From Ruoffia tabacinasalis (lineage in GTDB: Bacteria > Bacillota > Bacilli > Lactobacillales > Aerococcaceae): a stretch of DNA of 55,144 nucleotides. The DNA lies in contig NZ_VBSP01000012.1 of the NCBI RefSeq assembly GCF_005864045.1, positions 1 to 55,144 of the forward strand, written 5' to 3'. Each line of letters starts with the position of its first letter. Position 1 is the first letter of the stretch. The position numbers and the translations under genes are program-made. Below are positions 8,911 to 18,565 of this stretch, piece after piece. The notes under the pieces are model-generated. The model searched no databases and was not told the origin of the DNA. It saw nothing but the letters and a program-made list of their open reading frames with translations.

Positions 8911-9894
8911 TTAGTCAATTAATTTAAATTGTTCTTCAAATAATGGACTCACTGAACGGTTTTCGTGGATACGTTTAATCGCCTCTCCCACAAGTTGAGA
9001 AACCGTCACTGTTTCAATTTTATCTAAATATTTTTCTTCTGGTAAAGAGATTGAATCTGTAATAATCACTTTTTTGATTGGTGATGCTTCTAAACGACTG
9101 ATTGCTGGTCCAGATAATACTGGGTGTGTACAACAAACATAAATATCTTTTGCACCCTTTTCCATTAAAGCATCTGCTGCTAATGTAATAGTTCCAGCTG
9201 TATCAATCATGTCATCAATGATGACACACGTTTTCCCTTGTACTTCTCCAACGATATTCATGATTTCAGCGACGTTTGCTTTTGGACGACGTTTATCGAT
9301 AATCGCAATCGGTGATTTTAAGAATTCGGCTAATTTACGAGCACGAGTCACTCCACCGTGGTCAGGTGATACAACAACAACATCATCACCTTCAAGATGG
9401 TTATCGATAAAGTAATTTGCTAATAATGGCGCACCTAATAAGTGGTCCATTGGAATATCGAAGAAGCCTTGAATTTGAGCCGCGTGTAAGTCTAGCGTTA
9501 CTAAACGATCTACCCCAGCTTGAACTAACATATTTGCAACTAACTTCGCTGTAATTGGTTCACGAGGTTGTGCTTTACGATCTTGACGTGCGTAGCCATA
9601 ATAAGGAATAACAACGTTAATTGTTTTTGCACTTGCACGACGCAATGCGTCAATGGCAATTAATAACTCCATTAAGTGGTCATTCACCGGATACGATGTT
9701 GATTGTACCAAATAAACATGGTCCCCACGAATACTTTCATCAATATTAACTTTAATCTCACCATCAGCAAACTGAGATATATTAATATCCCCTAATTCTA
9801 CACCTACTTCATCCGCAATCTTCTCTGCTAACGGGCGGTTAGAACTTAGTGCGAAAATTTTAAGTTTTGAATCAGAATATGGTTTCTCTATCAT
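8911..9894 (-). CDS. prs: Ribose-phosphate pyrophosphokinase (PRPP synthetase)
   Basis: 327 aa cytoplasmic enzyme making PRPP from ribose-5-phosphate and ATP. It feeds purine, pyrimidine and NAD synthesis (compare pncB and purR in this window). Clear motifs: [26 protein letters not shown], the catalytic [20 protein letters not shown], and the PRPP-binding loop [12 protein letters not shown]. Length is typical for class I. The ribosome binding site GGAGGATTAATAATG overlaps the end of glmU, indicating translational coupling in a glmU-prs operon, as in many Firmicutes. Confidence 0.98.
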   Translation of the reverse strand: MIEKPYSDSKLKIFALSSNRPLAEKIADEVGVELGDINISQFADGEIKVNIDESIRGDHVYLVQSTSYPVNDHLMELLIAIDALRRASAKTINVVIPYYGYARQDRKAQPREPITAKLVANMLVQAGVDRLVTLDLHAAQIQGFFDIPMDHLLGAPLLANYFIDNHLEGDDVVVVSPDHGGVTRARKLAEFLKSPIAIIDKRRPKANVAEIMNIVGEVQGKTCVIIDDMIDTAGTITLAADALMEKGAKDIYVCCTHPVLSGPAISRLEASPIKKVIITDSISLPEEKYLDKIETVTVSQLVGEAIKRIHENRSVSPLFEEQFKLID

Positions 9895-9896
9895 TA

Positions 9897-11282
9897 TTAA
9901 TCCTCCAGATTTTGTTTGTCTTTGAAGCGTTTCCAGTACTTGTCTTTGTTCTCTTGACGTGCTCTAGCAATTGCAAGTGCTTCTTCTGGAACATCACTAT
10001 TAACCGTAGAACCAGCTGCAATGATAGCACGATCTCCTACTGTTACAGGTGCAACAATATTTGACCCTGAACCGATGAATGCGTCATTGCCAATTGTTGA
10101 ACGGAATTTATTCTTTCCATCATAGTTTACAAATACAGTTCCACAACCTACGTTGACATCTGTACCAATATCCGCGTCACCGATATAAGTTAAGTGTCCT
10201 GCTTTAGAGTTCTTCCCAACAACACTGTTTTTGACTTCTACGAAGTTTCCGATATGTGTTCCTTCTCTTAAGACACTCTTAGCTCTTAAGTGTGCAAATG
10301 GTCCCACAGTTACATTTTCTTCGACATTTGCAAATTCTAGCACAGATTGACGAATTTCAACATGGTCAGCAATATTTGATGATATAATTTCTGAATTTGA
10401 ACCAATCGTTGAATGTGAACCAATCTTTGTATTTCCTTTAAGGGATACGCCAGATTCAATTAATGTATCTTGTCCAATTTCAACATCTGCTTCGATATAA
10501 GTTGCTGTTGGGTTAACAAACGTAACACCGTTACGCATATGTTTTTCATTGATGCGTTTAGTCATTAAGCGTGTTGCTTCTGCTAACGCGATACGGTCGT
10601 TAACTCCAATAGCTTCATCAAAGTTATCCATCGTAAAGGCTTTAACAGTATCGCCAGCTTCTTTCATAATACTAATCACATCTGGTAAGTAATACTCACC
10701 TTGTGCATTTTCGTTGCCGACTTTATCCAAAGCTTCAAATAACGCTTTATTATTGAAGACATATGTCCCCGTATTAATTTCTGTAATGGCTTGCTCTTCT
10801 TCGTTTGCATCTTTTTGCTCAACAATTCGTGAAACCTCTTTATCACTTTGTCTAACTACACGACCGTACCCCGCTGGGTCTTCGGCGATTGCTGTTAAAA
10901 TTGTTCCTTTAGCATTAGATTCTTCATGGAATTCGAACAATTGATTTAATGTTTCTGCTGAAAACAAAGGTGTGTCTCCACATATTACAAGAGTACTTCC
11001 TTCTTCATCTTTTAATAGATCTTTAGCTTGTAGTACAGCATGACCTGTTCCTAATTGTTCTTCTTGTAATGCAAACTCAGATTGATCAGCTAATACATCT
11101 CGCACTGTTTCTGCACCGTGTCCTACAATTGTTACAATTCGCTCAACATTACTTTGTTGAACTGCTCGTAATACATGTTCTACCATTGAGATGCCGTTTA
11201 TCGTATGTAGCACTTTATATAACTCTGATTTCATACGTGTTCCTTTACCCGCTGCCAGTACAACGGCTAATCGCTTCTCCAT
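9897..11282 (-). CDS. glmU: Bifunctional GlcNAc-1-P uridyltransferase / GlcN-1-P acetyltransferase
   Basis: About 461 aa. The N-terminal pyrophosphorylase domain has [29 protein letters not shown] and YYLPDV. From about residue 250 a left-handed beta-helix of hexapeptide repeats carries the acetyltransferase, with [20 protein letters not shown] and [13 protein letters not shown]. It makes UDP-GlcNAc for peptidoglycan and wall polymers, the donor used by the tagO-like enzyme. The ATG at 11282 (MEKRLAV) has AAGGAGTG about 7 bases upstream, so the longer reading to 11306 is not used. Minus-strand TATAAT sequences lie in the gap toward purR. Confidence 0.97.
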   Translation of the reverse strand: MEKRLAVVLAAGKGTRMKSELYKVLHTINGISMVEHVLRAVQQSNVERIVTIVGHGAETVRDVLADQSEFALQEEQLGTGHAVLQAKDLLKDEEGSTLVICGDTPLFSAETLNQLFEFHEESNAKGTILTAIAEDPAGYGRVVRQSDKEVSRIVEQKDANEEEQAITEINTGTYVFNNKALFEALDKVGNENAQGEYYLPDVISIMKEAGDTVKAFTMDNFDEAIGVNDRIALAEATRLMTKRINEKHMRNGVTFVNPTATYIEADVEIGQDTLIESGVSLKGNTKIGSHSTIGSNSEIISSNIADHVEIRQSVLEFANVEENVTVGPFAHLRAKSVLREGTHIGNFVEVKNSVVGKNSKAGHLTYIGDADIGTDVNVGCGTVFVNYDGKNKFRSTIGNDAFIGSGSNIVAPVTVGDRAIIAAGSTVNSDVPEEALAIARARQENKDKYWKRFKDKQNLED

Positions 11283-11390
11283 ATAAACACTCCTTATTTT
11301 AAACATTCTACTCTTAATAATTATAGCGATTATAGGCGAAGATATCTACCGTTTAATTTGACAATCCTAAATGAAACGACAAAAAAACGT

Positions 11391-12245
11391 TTACTCTGTT
11401 AATTGATTAAATAAACTTCCTGGTTGAACATCCAGTTCATAACGTCTCTCTTCATCGTTATAAACTAATTGAACACTAATGAGTGAATCGATTGGTAAAG
11501 TTAATTGGTTCGTTTCGTGTGAACGATTCTCACCAAGAACACAAACTCCGACCGCCGTCGAATCAAATTCTTCAAGTAGTGAAATCATCCCTTGCGCCGT
11601 TCCACCATTACGAAGGAAGTCATCTACGATTAAGACACGTTGATTTGTTTTCAGGCTATTTTTTTCCAATTCCATTTTCTTAATTGTTTGGTGTGACCCA
11701 GATACATAATTAACAGAAATCGTTGGGCCGATGCCATCTGTTGAATCACGTCTCGCGATTACATAAGGAACATTTAAATAGCGTGCAACAATCGTTGCTA
11801 GACCAATTCCTTTTGACTCCACAGTCATGACTGCATCAATATTATTATGGATATAATGAGAAGCAATCAATCTGCCTACTTTACTTAACATGTATGAATC
11901 TTGCAAAATATCACTCATATGAATGTAATTACCTTGTAAAATTCGCTTTCCATGCATAAATTTCTCAATTAAAGTATTCAACAACTCTTTCTGTTCTATT
12001 AAAGGAACTTTTGGATAGAAGATAATTCCACCCGCTGCACCCGGAAACGTCTTTATTTCTCCGAGTCCATTAATTTCAAAGACTTCTCGAATAAAATCAA
12101 TATCTTCACTAATTGAAGATTTAGCGGCATTCAAAAACTCAACAAAATAAGACAAGTTAATTAACTGTCCTGGTCTATCTACTAAGTAATGGGAAATATA
12201 CAACATCCGTTGATTGCGTTTTGGTTTATAGTTTTTATCAGTCAT
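11391..12245 (-). CDS. purR: Purine operon repressor PurR
   Basis: About 284 aa. The N-terminal winged helix (RNQRMLYISHYLVDRPGQLI, KSSISEDIDFIR) is fused to a phosphoribosyltransferase-type domain whose PRPP loop is VLIVDDFLRNGGTAQG. This is the Bacillus/Lactococcus PurR architecture, in which PRPP binding modulates DNA binding. The ATG at 12245 lies 9 bases after GAGGTG; the outer GTG overlaps that site and is rejected. Two copies of CACGAACAAA upstream look like PurBoxes, suggesting autoregulation. Position next to glmU-prs matches the conserved Firmicute neighbourhood. Confidence 0.95.
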   Translation of the reverse strand: MTDKNYKPKRNQRMLYISHYLVDRPGQLINLSYFVEFLNAAKSSISEDIDFIREVFEINGLGEIKTFPGAAGGIIFYPKVPLIEQKELLNTLIEKFMHGKRILQGNYIHMSDILQDSYMLSKVGRLIASHYIHNNIDAVMTVESKGIGLATIVARYLNVPYVIARRDSTDGIGPTISVNYVSGSHQTIKKMELEKNSLKTNQRVLIVDDFLRNGGTAQGMISLLEEFDSTAVGVCVLGENRSHETNQLTLPIDSLISVQLVYNDEERRYELDVQPGSLFNQLTE

Positions 12246-12310
12246 AATGAAAGTCACCTCTTAAGCATATATTACCAAAACACAAACAATAAATATATAT
12301 ACTTTGATTT

Positions 12311-12342
12311 TGTTCGTGTTTAATTTCTTCCTTTGTTCGTGT
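12311..12342 (-). promoter_or_regulatory. Two candidate PurBoxes upstream of purR
   Basis: Minus-strand ACACGAACA occurs at 12342-12334 and again at 12319-12311, exact 9-bp direct copies 23 bp apart, each followed by A-rich sequence. Both contain the CGAAC core of PurR operators. They lie between purR and the divergent gene at 12438. Confidence 0.7.
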
Positions 12343-12437
12343 ATTTTTCTTTCTCATAGGGAACAAGCCTATACTATGTTAAAATATAGTCAATATTAAA
12401 CTTCGCGTGATTAACGTAAAAAAGGTAGGTAAAGTAA

Positions 12438-12830
12438 ATGGCAATCAAAATCACTCGCCGAACGGGTTGGTTATTCAATATGGGTGCAAAATTAAACATA
12501 AAAATCAATGGAGAGGTCGTTGGGAAACTGGCAGACAATAGTTCAATTAATATTGACATCTCAACGCCAGAAGTACAGTTACAAGTATCTCAATTCGGTG
12601 GTTTGCGTAGTAATAAGCTCCCAATCTTTGATGGCGATATTGTCACAATCACTGCCTCACCTTTTAGTTCCTTTAGTTTTCTTGCGATCATCTTGTTGAT
12701 GTTAATATCTGGCTCACTTTCCGAAACACATTGGACACGGTACTTGGCGACTATTGCACTCTTAGGTTATGGAATTAGTCATTTTATGATTCCTGGCTAT
12801 CATTATCGGTTAAGTAAACGACACTTGTAA
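12438..12830 (+). CDS. Small membrane protein of unknown function
   Basis: 130 aa. The N-terminal half has a small beta-rich region (LNIKINGEVVGKLADNSS) reminiscent of PEGA-like folds, followed by two hydrophobic segments (about 77-92 and 104-118) and a basic C-terminus (YRLSKRHL). AAAGGTAGG lies upstream of the ATG. It is divergent from purR and shares the intergenic region with the PurBoxes, but no purine role can be claimed. I do not recognise the family. Confidence 0.65.
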   Translation: MAIKITRRTGWLFNMGAKLNIKINGEVVGKLADNSSINIDISTPEVQLQVSQFGGLRSNKLPIFDGDIVTITASPFSSFSFLAIILLMLISGSLSETHWTRYLATIALLGYGISHFMIPGYHYRLSKRHL

Positions 12831-12857
12831 GATTTCTTAACGATATTTTTTTAGCGA

Positions 12858-12936
12858 AACTTGAGCCAAATCGCTAATCCATTTGGCCGGAGTTGGCGCT
12901 ACTCATGACAAACCGTTATCCCATTTGGCTCAAGTT
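12858..12936. repeat. Intergenic element with three ATTTGGCYSRAGTT boxes
   Basis: AACTTGAGCCAAAT (12858-12871) is the exact reverse complement of ATTTGGCTCAAGTT (12923-12936). A third, variant copy ATTTGGCCGGAGTT lies at 12881-12894. It looks like a dispersed intergenic palindromic repeat between convergent genes; copy number in the genome is unknown. Confidence 0.6.
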
Positions 12937-12959
12937 CACCCATTTACAATAGCAGCACA

Positions 12960-12993
12960 AAAAAGATCACCGGACTGAGTCACGGTGATCTTT
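12960..12993. terminator. Terminator of the mtl operon (bidirectional)
   Basis: Perfect stem AAGATCACCG / CGGTGATCTT (12964-12973 with 12984-12993), T-rich on both sides. It ends mtlD on the minus strand. Confidence 0.85.
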
Positions 12994-13003
12994 TCGTATT
13001 TAT

Positions 13004-14152
13004 CTATTTTTCTACATTCGCAACAGCTGCTACAATACGGTTTAAAAGAACTTCATCTTCAAGTTCTGTTACTGTACGCGCAACTTGCTCAACTGATTGT
13101 TCTTTTAACATCGCTTGTAAATGTTCGCTCTCTTTATCTTCTAGATTATCGTAATGGAAAATCATTCCGACAACTTCCATTAAATTTTGATACTCTAAAT
13201 CGCGTTCTTTAGCTTCGTGAATTGGACGAATAAAGCGCTCATTTGGTCCTAATTTACGAATCGGTGTTCTCGCCACTCGAGAAACATCATCCGAGATATA
13301 AGTATTTTCAAAGCGGTTTACAATTTTATTTGCATAAGCTTCGTGTTCAGTTGCATCAAAATCCCATTTGTTAATTAATAATGCGCCTGTTTCTTTGAGT
13401 ACATTTTGTAAAAGGTTTAAAATTCGCTCATCACTGATAGCTTCATCAATTGTTTTGTAACCATAGAAAGCACCAGCATAAGCTACAGTAGCGTGTCCTG
13501 TATTTACTGAGAATAGTTTACGCTCAATAAAAGGCTCTAAATTCTCAACATATAATACACCTTCTAGGCGGATATCCTTTGCTTTCACTTTCGTTGAGTC
13601 AATTACCCATTCGCTAAAAGGCTCAACGGATACGAATAAAGGATCCTCATGTTGTTGATTCGGCACAATACGGTCTACTGCTGCATTCGGGAAGCCAACA
13701 TATTGTTCCACATAAGATAAATTATCTTCCGTTAAGAAACCTTCAACCTTTTCACGTAAAAAGTCTGATCCACCAATCATATTCTCACAGGCAATTATAT
13801 CAATCGCTTCTGTAACGTCTGCTTCTTGACGCGCTTGAATTCCTTGAGCAATTAATTCTGCAATGTAAGGAAGAACGTTAGGTCCAATGGCAGTTGTCAC
13901 AATGTTTGCTGATTTAATTGCTTCAACAACCGCTTCAGGTTCTTTCCCATTGTTTAAACCATCAACATTATCAATATGAATTGTTTCGCCATCTTTTGCT
14001 GCATAGCCAATGTCATACTCTTTACGTTCTTTTAATGCATCAATAATCGTCTCGTTAATATCTACGAAATCAATATGGAAACCATTTTTAGATAAAATCT
14101 CTCCAATAAATCCGCGTCCGATATTTCCTGCTCCAAAATGTACTGCTTTCAT
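13004..14152 (-). CDS. mtlD: Mannitol-1-phosphate 5-dehydrogenase
   Basis: 382 aa NAD-dependent cytoplasmic enzyme oxidising mannitol-1-phosphate to fructose-6-phosphate. It has the N-terminal Rossmann motif (HFGAGNIGRGFIG, residues 5-17) and the family motifs ACENMIGGSDFL, VGFPNAAVDRIVP, and KLFSVNTGHATVAYAG with the catalytic region. The length is that of MtlD. Its ATG shares one base with the mtlF stop (TAATG), so translation is coupled. It is the last gene of mtlA-mtlR-mtlF-mtlD. Confidence 0.97.
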   Translation of the reverse strand: MKAVHFGAGNIGRGFIGEILSKNGFHIDFVDINETIIDALKERKEYDIGYAAKDGETIHIDNVDGLNNGKEPEAVVEAIKSANIVTTAIGPNVLPYIAELIAQGIQARQEADVTEAIDIIACENMIGGSDFLREKVEGFLTEDNLSYVEQYVGFPNAAVDRIVPNQQHEDPLFVSVEPFSEWVIDSTKVKAKDIRLEGVLYVENLEPFIERKLFSVNTGHATVAYAGAFYGYKTIDEAISDERILNLLQNVLKETGALLINKWDFDATEHEAYANKIVNRFENTYISDDVSRVARTPIRKLGPNERFIRPIHEAKERDLEYQNLMEVVGMIFHYDNLEDKESEHLQAMLKEQSVEQVARTVTELEDEVLLNRIVAAVANVEK

Positions 14153-14595
14153 TATTCTACTTCCTCCTCAAACATCGCGATAATCTCTTCTGCTAAATCT
14201 GCATTCGCTAAGCGTACAACATTTTCAACATCTGAACAGAAGACAGCGATCTTAGATAATACATCTAAATGCTCATTCCCAACGCCGGCAATTCCAAAGA
14301 TCATCATAGCCATCTTTTCTTCATTTTCTCCTGGGGCAAAGTTCACGCCTTGAGGTACTTGAGCAATAGTAATGCTTGTTTCTTTCACAAACTCTTTACC
14401 TTCATCGGTACCGTGCGGAATTGCGACAAAATTTCCCATATGAGTCGTTACAACTTGTTCACGTTCTAACATTGAATCAATGTAACTTTCTTCGACCGCT
14501 CCATCTTCAACAAGTAAAGTTCCAACCGCTTTAATTGCCTCTTCCTTCGTTGAAAATGTTTGATTTAATAATATGTTTTTTGCTTTTAATTCCAT
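14152..14595 (-). CDS. mtlF: Mannitol-specific PTS EIIA component
   Basis: 147 aa cytoplasmic phosphocarrier that passes phosphate from HPr to the mannitol EIIB. The phosphorylated histidine is His61 in FVAIPHGTDEGK. The start is ATG at 14595 (MELKAKNILL), preceded by AAGGAGAGAGAAGT; the longer frame to 14637 has no ribosome binding site and would run into mtlR. The gap to mtlR is 13 bp and the overlap with mtlD is 1 bp. Confidence 0.95.
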   Translation of the reverse strand: MELKAKNILLNQTFSTKEEAIKAVGTLLVEDGAVEESYIDSMLEREQVVTTHMGNFVAIPHGTDEGKEFVKETSITIAQVPQGVNFAPGENEEKMAMMIFGIAGVGNEHLDVLSKIAVFCSDVENVVRLANADLAEEIIAMFEEEVE

Positions 14596-14608
14596 ACTTC
14601 TCTCTCCT

Positions 14609-16663
14609 TTAGTGTAAATGTTGAACTTCCTTAACAAAAAGTGAACTGATTAACTCGCGTATCTCTTCTAAAGTGCCTTTTTCATAAATGACTGTATTAA
14701 TATCACTTTCAATAATGGATGAACTAATTAAACCTAACAATTGTTGTTGATAAACTGTCATCTTTTCAGGTGCAATCATCAATAACATGCGTTTTAACTG
14801 AATCTCTTGTCCATCCATCCCAACAAGAGCAAATGACCTATCTAATTCATAAATACTGAAATAAGGCTGTTTCACCCAATGATTCGAACTATGGAACAAG
14901 GCCACACTTGATTTAGGAATCCCAATCGGTGCTTTTAAGTAGCGTTCATTCACTTTACGGCTAACCTTAGCTACATCTTCAATAATGTCTGAATTCAACT
15001 CTTTAATTATTGCCTGTAAGGTTAACTCTACAGTTGCCTCCGCCTCAATTTGGGTTAGATCAAGCTGATCTAAAATGTATTTTGCATCCGCTAAATAATC
15101 GTACAATTGATCAAAAGACAAATTTGTATGTTGCGTTATTTGACTCTCCACGTTTTTATCTTCTTGGATTCTTGCATGAATATCTTCCCGAATTGACGCA
15201 ATTTCTTTGTCGGTTAGAAGTGGTGATATGACACGGTAATCCCGGTTCATCCCGGATAAATAAATTGTCGACAAAATCAATTGATACTTAGAAAAATCGA
15301 CTAATTGGAGCCTTGATAATTGAATGACTGTTACCGAATTAATTTCAGGTAAATAGCGTTTTAATCTACTTTCTAAAATTTTCCCCGTTCCAACGCCACT
15401 TGAAGAAACAACAATCGCATTCACTTCACGTTGAATGCTTGGATACCTTTCTAGACTCGTCGCAAAGTGAATCACGACATAGGCTTTCTCATCATTAGTT
15501 AGTTCATGACCTGTGAAGACTTCTTCCCACGCCATATCTAATGCCACAGCGAGATTTGGATACTCTTCATTGATTCGCTTCAAAACAGGAGTATCTAGTT
15601 TGTAATCGAGTAAAACTGGTCGCTTTAAAGTGGCTTGAATATGCGCTACTAAGTCATAAAACAAACTATCATCATAACGGAAATCATTCCCCGTATGCTC
15701 AGTCACTAAACGAATTAACTCTTTTACTTGATAAGTTAATTGCGAATCAAAAGTTTCAAAAAATATACTTTGACTCGTCTTGTAGTTTAAACCTTCGAGT
15801 TGTAAGGCAATAAAATGTCGTTCATCCAAATCTATGGCTAGGGCCATTTCTGAGGAAATATAACCCAATATCTCATGCGACAAATAGATAATATCTTGAG
15901 AAATCGCTTTGGCTGGAATGGCTTCATTAATTGCATGTCCAGCTTGAATTCGGTCAATAGTCAAAGCTAAGATAATAATCACATGTTGAAGTTGATTATC
16001 AGTTACTTTAATGAACTGTTGGCTTGACTCATGATTAATAGCCTCGTTTGCGTAGTGTAACGATTCTGGCGTCAAACAAGATAGAAAGTAATCGTTAAAT
16101 TGACTCTCGGGATATTCTTTTAAAGTGTTTAAATACTTAAAGAAATCATAGTCCTCCACACTTCCATAGATGAGTTGACTCGCAATCTCACGACGTTTGC
16201 GTTCCCTCGCAATGACGGTAAGCCCTTGAAACTTAACTCGATCAATATACACACCGAAACGCTCAAGTTCCTCTTCAACATCATCTAAATCGCTTTGAAC
16301 CGTACTTGGACTCACCCGTAACTCTTCTGCTAAAGCTTCCATTGTCAAACTATCACTAAGTAATAGTCTTAGTGACAAAGCCCGTTGACGTTCTTGAATC
16401 GTCATTTCGCTTGGCTGGGCATCTTCAATCTGTCGTCCAAGCGAATGAATCTTCTCTTCATCGCCTTCTAATTGGTAACCCACGCCTCTTTGATTAATAA
16501 TAGAAACGTTAGAATGGGCCAAAGTTTCTTCCAGACTCGCTAGTTCACGATACACAGTCCGACGGCTTACGTCTAATAGGTCAGTCAATTCTTTTACTTT
16601 GACACCACTCGGTGCGTTCAGCAAAATTGACACTATGTGTCTTTCTCGATCTGTTAAGAACAT
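14609..16663 (-). CDS. mtlR: Mannitol operon transcriptional activator (PRD-type)
   Basis: 684 aa. Domain order: N-terminal winged helix (DRERHIVSILLNAPSGVKV, SRRTVYRELASLEE), a second helix-turn-helix (VSPSTVQSDLDDVEEEL), two PRD domains (about 170-400), an EIIB-Gat-like region (AIVVSSSGVGTGKILESRL), and a C-terminal EIIA-like domain (ending ELISSLFVKEVQHLH). This is the MtlR layout, with activity controlled by PTS phosphorylation of its PRD and EII-like domains. It is encoded inside the operon it should activate; a matching inverted repeat lies upstream of mtlA. ATG preceded by AGGAGGGG. Confidence 0.93.
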   Translation of the reverse strand: MFLTDRERHIVSILLNAPSGVKVKELTDLLDVSRRTVYRELASLEETLAHSNVSIINQRGVGYQLEGDEEKIHSLGRQIEDAQPSEMTIQERQRALSLRLLLSDSLTMEALAEELRVSPSTVQSDLDDVEEELERFGVYIDRVKFQGLTVIARERKRREIASQLIYGSVEDYDFFKYLNTLKEYPESQFNDYFLSCLTPESLHYANEAINHESSQQFIKVTDNQLQHVIIILALTIDRIQAGHAINEAIPAKAISQDIIYLSHEILGYISSEMALAIDLDERHFIALQLEGLNYKTSQSIFFETFDSQLTYQVKELIRLVTEHTGNDFRYDDSLFYDLVAHIQATLKRPVLLDYKLDTPVLKRINEEYPNLAVALDMAWEEVFTGHELTNDEKAYVVIHFATSLERYPSIQREVNAIVVSSSGVGTGKILESRLKRYLPEINSVTVIQLSRLQLVDFSKYQLILSTIYLSGMNRDYRVISPLLTDKEIASIREDIHARIQEDKNVESQITQHTNLSFDQLYDYLADAKYILDQLDLTQIEAEATVELTLQAIIKELNSDIIEDVAKVSRKVNERYLKAPIGIPKSSVALFHSSNHWVKQPYFSIYELDRSFALVGMDGQEIQLKRMLLMIAPEKMTVYQQQLLGLISSSIIESDINTVIYEKGTLEEIRELISSLFVKEVQHLH

Positions 16664-16689
16664 TTTACCCCTCCTAACGTTAGTTTTGT

Positions 16690-18480
16690 TTATTTAAAAT
16701 ATTCAATTAACTGATTGTAATGACTTTCATTTAATAGTTTATCATAAGTGTCAACCATCACGTTAGCATATTGCTGACGAACTTTTTCGCCCACTTCTGG
16801 TGTCGCAATTACTAAGTTTGAACTATCATTGCTTAAGTCATTAATATCTTTTGCTTCAACCGGAACATTGATGCCATTTTTCGTAAATTGATTACGTAAT
16901 TGTGACGCTGCCATTGTACTTGCCCCAACTTTTCCGTCATAGGCAACAAATACTTGCTTCACTGCACTATAATCAATCGGTCCAACTGAAGTCGCTGCTG
17001 TTTCTGGCTCGCTAGCCATAACCGGTTCGCTAGTTGCCACTGGCTCATCTGATTTTTTGTACATATCATTTAAAATCTCATCGTAACGATCGCCATCTAA
17101 GAAGTTCTCAACTGATAAGTGAGTCGATGATGGTGATTGTTTGCGCGCACGATTTGTTAATTCTTCTTGAGTAATGACTAAAGTTTTCGAATCATCTTTT
17201 AAGTTATTAATCGCTGAATTCGTTACTTTAATATCAATACCTTGAGATTTCACTTTCTTACGAAGTAATGAAGCTCCCATAGCACTTGACCCCATTCCGG
17301 CATCACAAGCGAAGATAATTTGGTCAATCTCTTCAAAGGCTGGTGCAGAATCTGATAATGCTTCTACATCTGTACTTTGACCTTTTGAAGATGCTTTTGC
17401 TGCTTGAGTCGCTGCTACTTGTTCTTCAAATGTATCATCGACACCGGCTTTACGATCTGATTTAATAATCACACCTGCAATTAAGAATGACACAATTGCT
17501 GAAGCTATCACACCTGCATAAACGCCTAAGTGACTACCTTGAGCAGTCATCGCTGTAATCGCAACAATTGAACCTGGTGACGCTGCACCTGTAAGACCAA
17601 CATCAAATAGAGAGAATACGAATGTCCCTGTCATACCCCCAGCAATGACTGCTAAGAATAATAATGGTTTCATCATAACGTATGGGAAATAAATTTCGTG
17701 AATCCCACCTAAGAAATGAATAATCGCTGCACCTGGTGCTGAACCTTTTGCAGATCCTTTACCAAGGAACATGAAAGCAAGTAGTACCCCTAAACCTGGT
17801 CCAGGGTTAGTTTCTAATAGATATAGAATTGATTTTCCTGCTTCAGCTACTTGCTCAGAACCAAGAGGTGTAAAGATACCGTGGTTCAACGCATTATTTA
17901 AGAATAAAACTTTCGCTGGTTCGATAAGAATATTTGCTAATGGTAGTAAGCCTGCTTGAACTAAGGCTTCTACCCCAACACCAATCATTGACGTTAAACT
18001 AGCAACAACTGGTCCAACAACCACAAAAGCAATTAATGCTAATGCAAATCCAATTAAACCAGATGAGAAGTTATTGACTAACATCTCAAAACCAGATGGA
18101 ATCTTATCTTGGTATCTCTCATCAAATTTCTTGATTAACCAACCACCTAAAGGTCCCATCACCATTGCACCAATAAACATCGTTACATCTGACCCAACAA
18201 TCGCACCTACTGTTGCAATCGCACCTACGACCGCTCCGCGATCACCATGTACCATCTTACCTCCAGTGTACCCAATTAAGATTGGAAGTAAGTAACTTAA
18301 CATTGGCCCAACTATCCCAGCAAAATCTTCATTCGGAAAATATCCATCCGGAATGAATAGGGCTGTTAAAACACCCCACGCAATAAACGCTCCAATATTT
18401 GGCATAACCATACTACTTAAGTAACTACCGAGTTTCTGGACTTTTGCTTTCAGCCCTGCATTATTTTTTGTATTATCCAC
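16690..18480 (-). CDS. mtlA: Mannitol PTS EIICB with an extra, Cys-less IIB-like domain
   Basis: 596 aa membrane permease that imports and phosphorylates mannitol. IIC domain about 1-340 (GYTGGKMVHGDRGAV, NNALNHGIFTPLG, GGIHEIYFPYVMMKP). The IIB domain has the active-site FACDAGMGSSAMGAS with Cys392. After an acidic linker follows a second IIB-like copy (about 505-596): VFVAYDGKVGASTMAASQL, with Tyr514 at the position of the catalytic Cys, so it cannot carry phosphate in the usual way. The usual IICB length is about 470-480. The EIIA is separate (mtlF). First gene of the operon; upstream are candidate -10, cre and MtlR sites. Confidence 0.93.
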   Translation of the reverse strand: MDNTKNNAGLKAKVQKLGSYLSSMVMPNIGAFIAWGVLTALFIPDGYFPNEDFAGIVGPMLSYLLPILIGYTGGKMVHGDRGAVVGAIATVGAIVGSDVTMFIGAMVMGPLGGWLIKKFDERYQDKIPSGFEMLVNNFSSGLIGFALALIAFVVVGPVVASLTSMIGVGVEALVQAGLLPLANILIEPAKVLFLNNALNHGIFTPLGSEQVAEAGKSILYLLETNPGPGLGVLLAFMFLGKGSAKGSAPGAAIIHFLGGIHEIYFPYVMMKPLLFLAVIAGGMTGTFVFSLFDVGLTGAASPGSIVAITAMTAQGSHLGVYAGVIASAIVSFLIAGVIIKSDRKAGVDDTFEEQVAATQAAKASSKGQSTDVEALSDSAPAFEEIDQIIFACDAGMGSSAMGASLLRKKVKSQGIDIKVTNSAINNLKDDSKTLVITQEELTNRARKQSPSSTHLSVENFLDGDRYDEILNDMYKKSDEPVATSEPVMASEPETAATSVGPIDYSAVKQVFVAYDGKVGASTMAASQLRNQFTKNGINVPVEAKDINDLSNDSSNLVIATPEVGEKVRQQYANVMVDTYDKLLNESHYNQLIEYFK

Positions 18481-18514
18481 AACGACGCCTCCTTAATTTA
18501 ATTTGTATTCAATT

Positions 18515-18546
18515 ATTATAATATAGACTTTTTGGTAACGCTTCAA
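18515..18546 (-). promoter_or_regulatory. mtlA promoter -10 with overlapping cre-like site
   Basis: Minus-strand TATAAT at 18520-18515. At 18546-18533 lies TTGAAGCGTTACCA, resembling the CcpA site TGWAARCGYTWWCA at about 11 of 14 positions, over the -35 region. CcpA binding there would block the promoter. No consensus -35 is seen, as expected for an activated promoter. Confidence 0.6.
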
Positions 18547-18565
18547 TAGAAAGCAACTAGGAACT

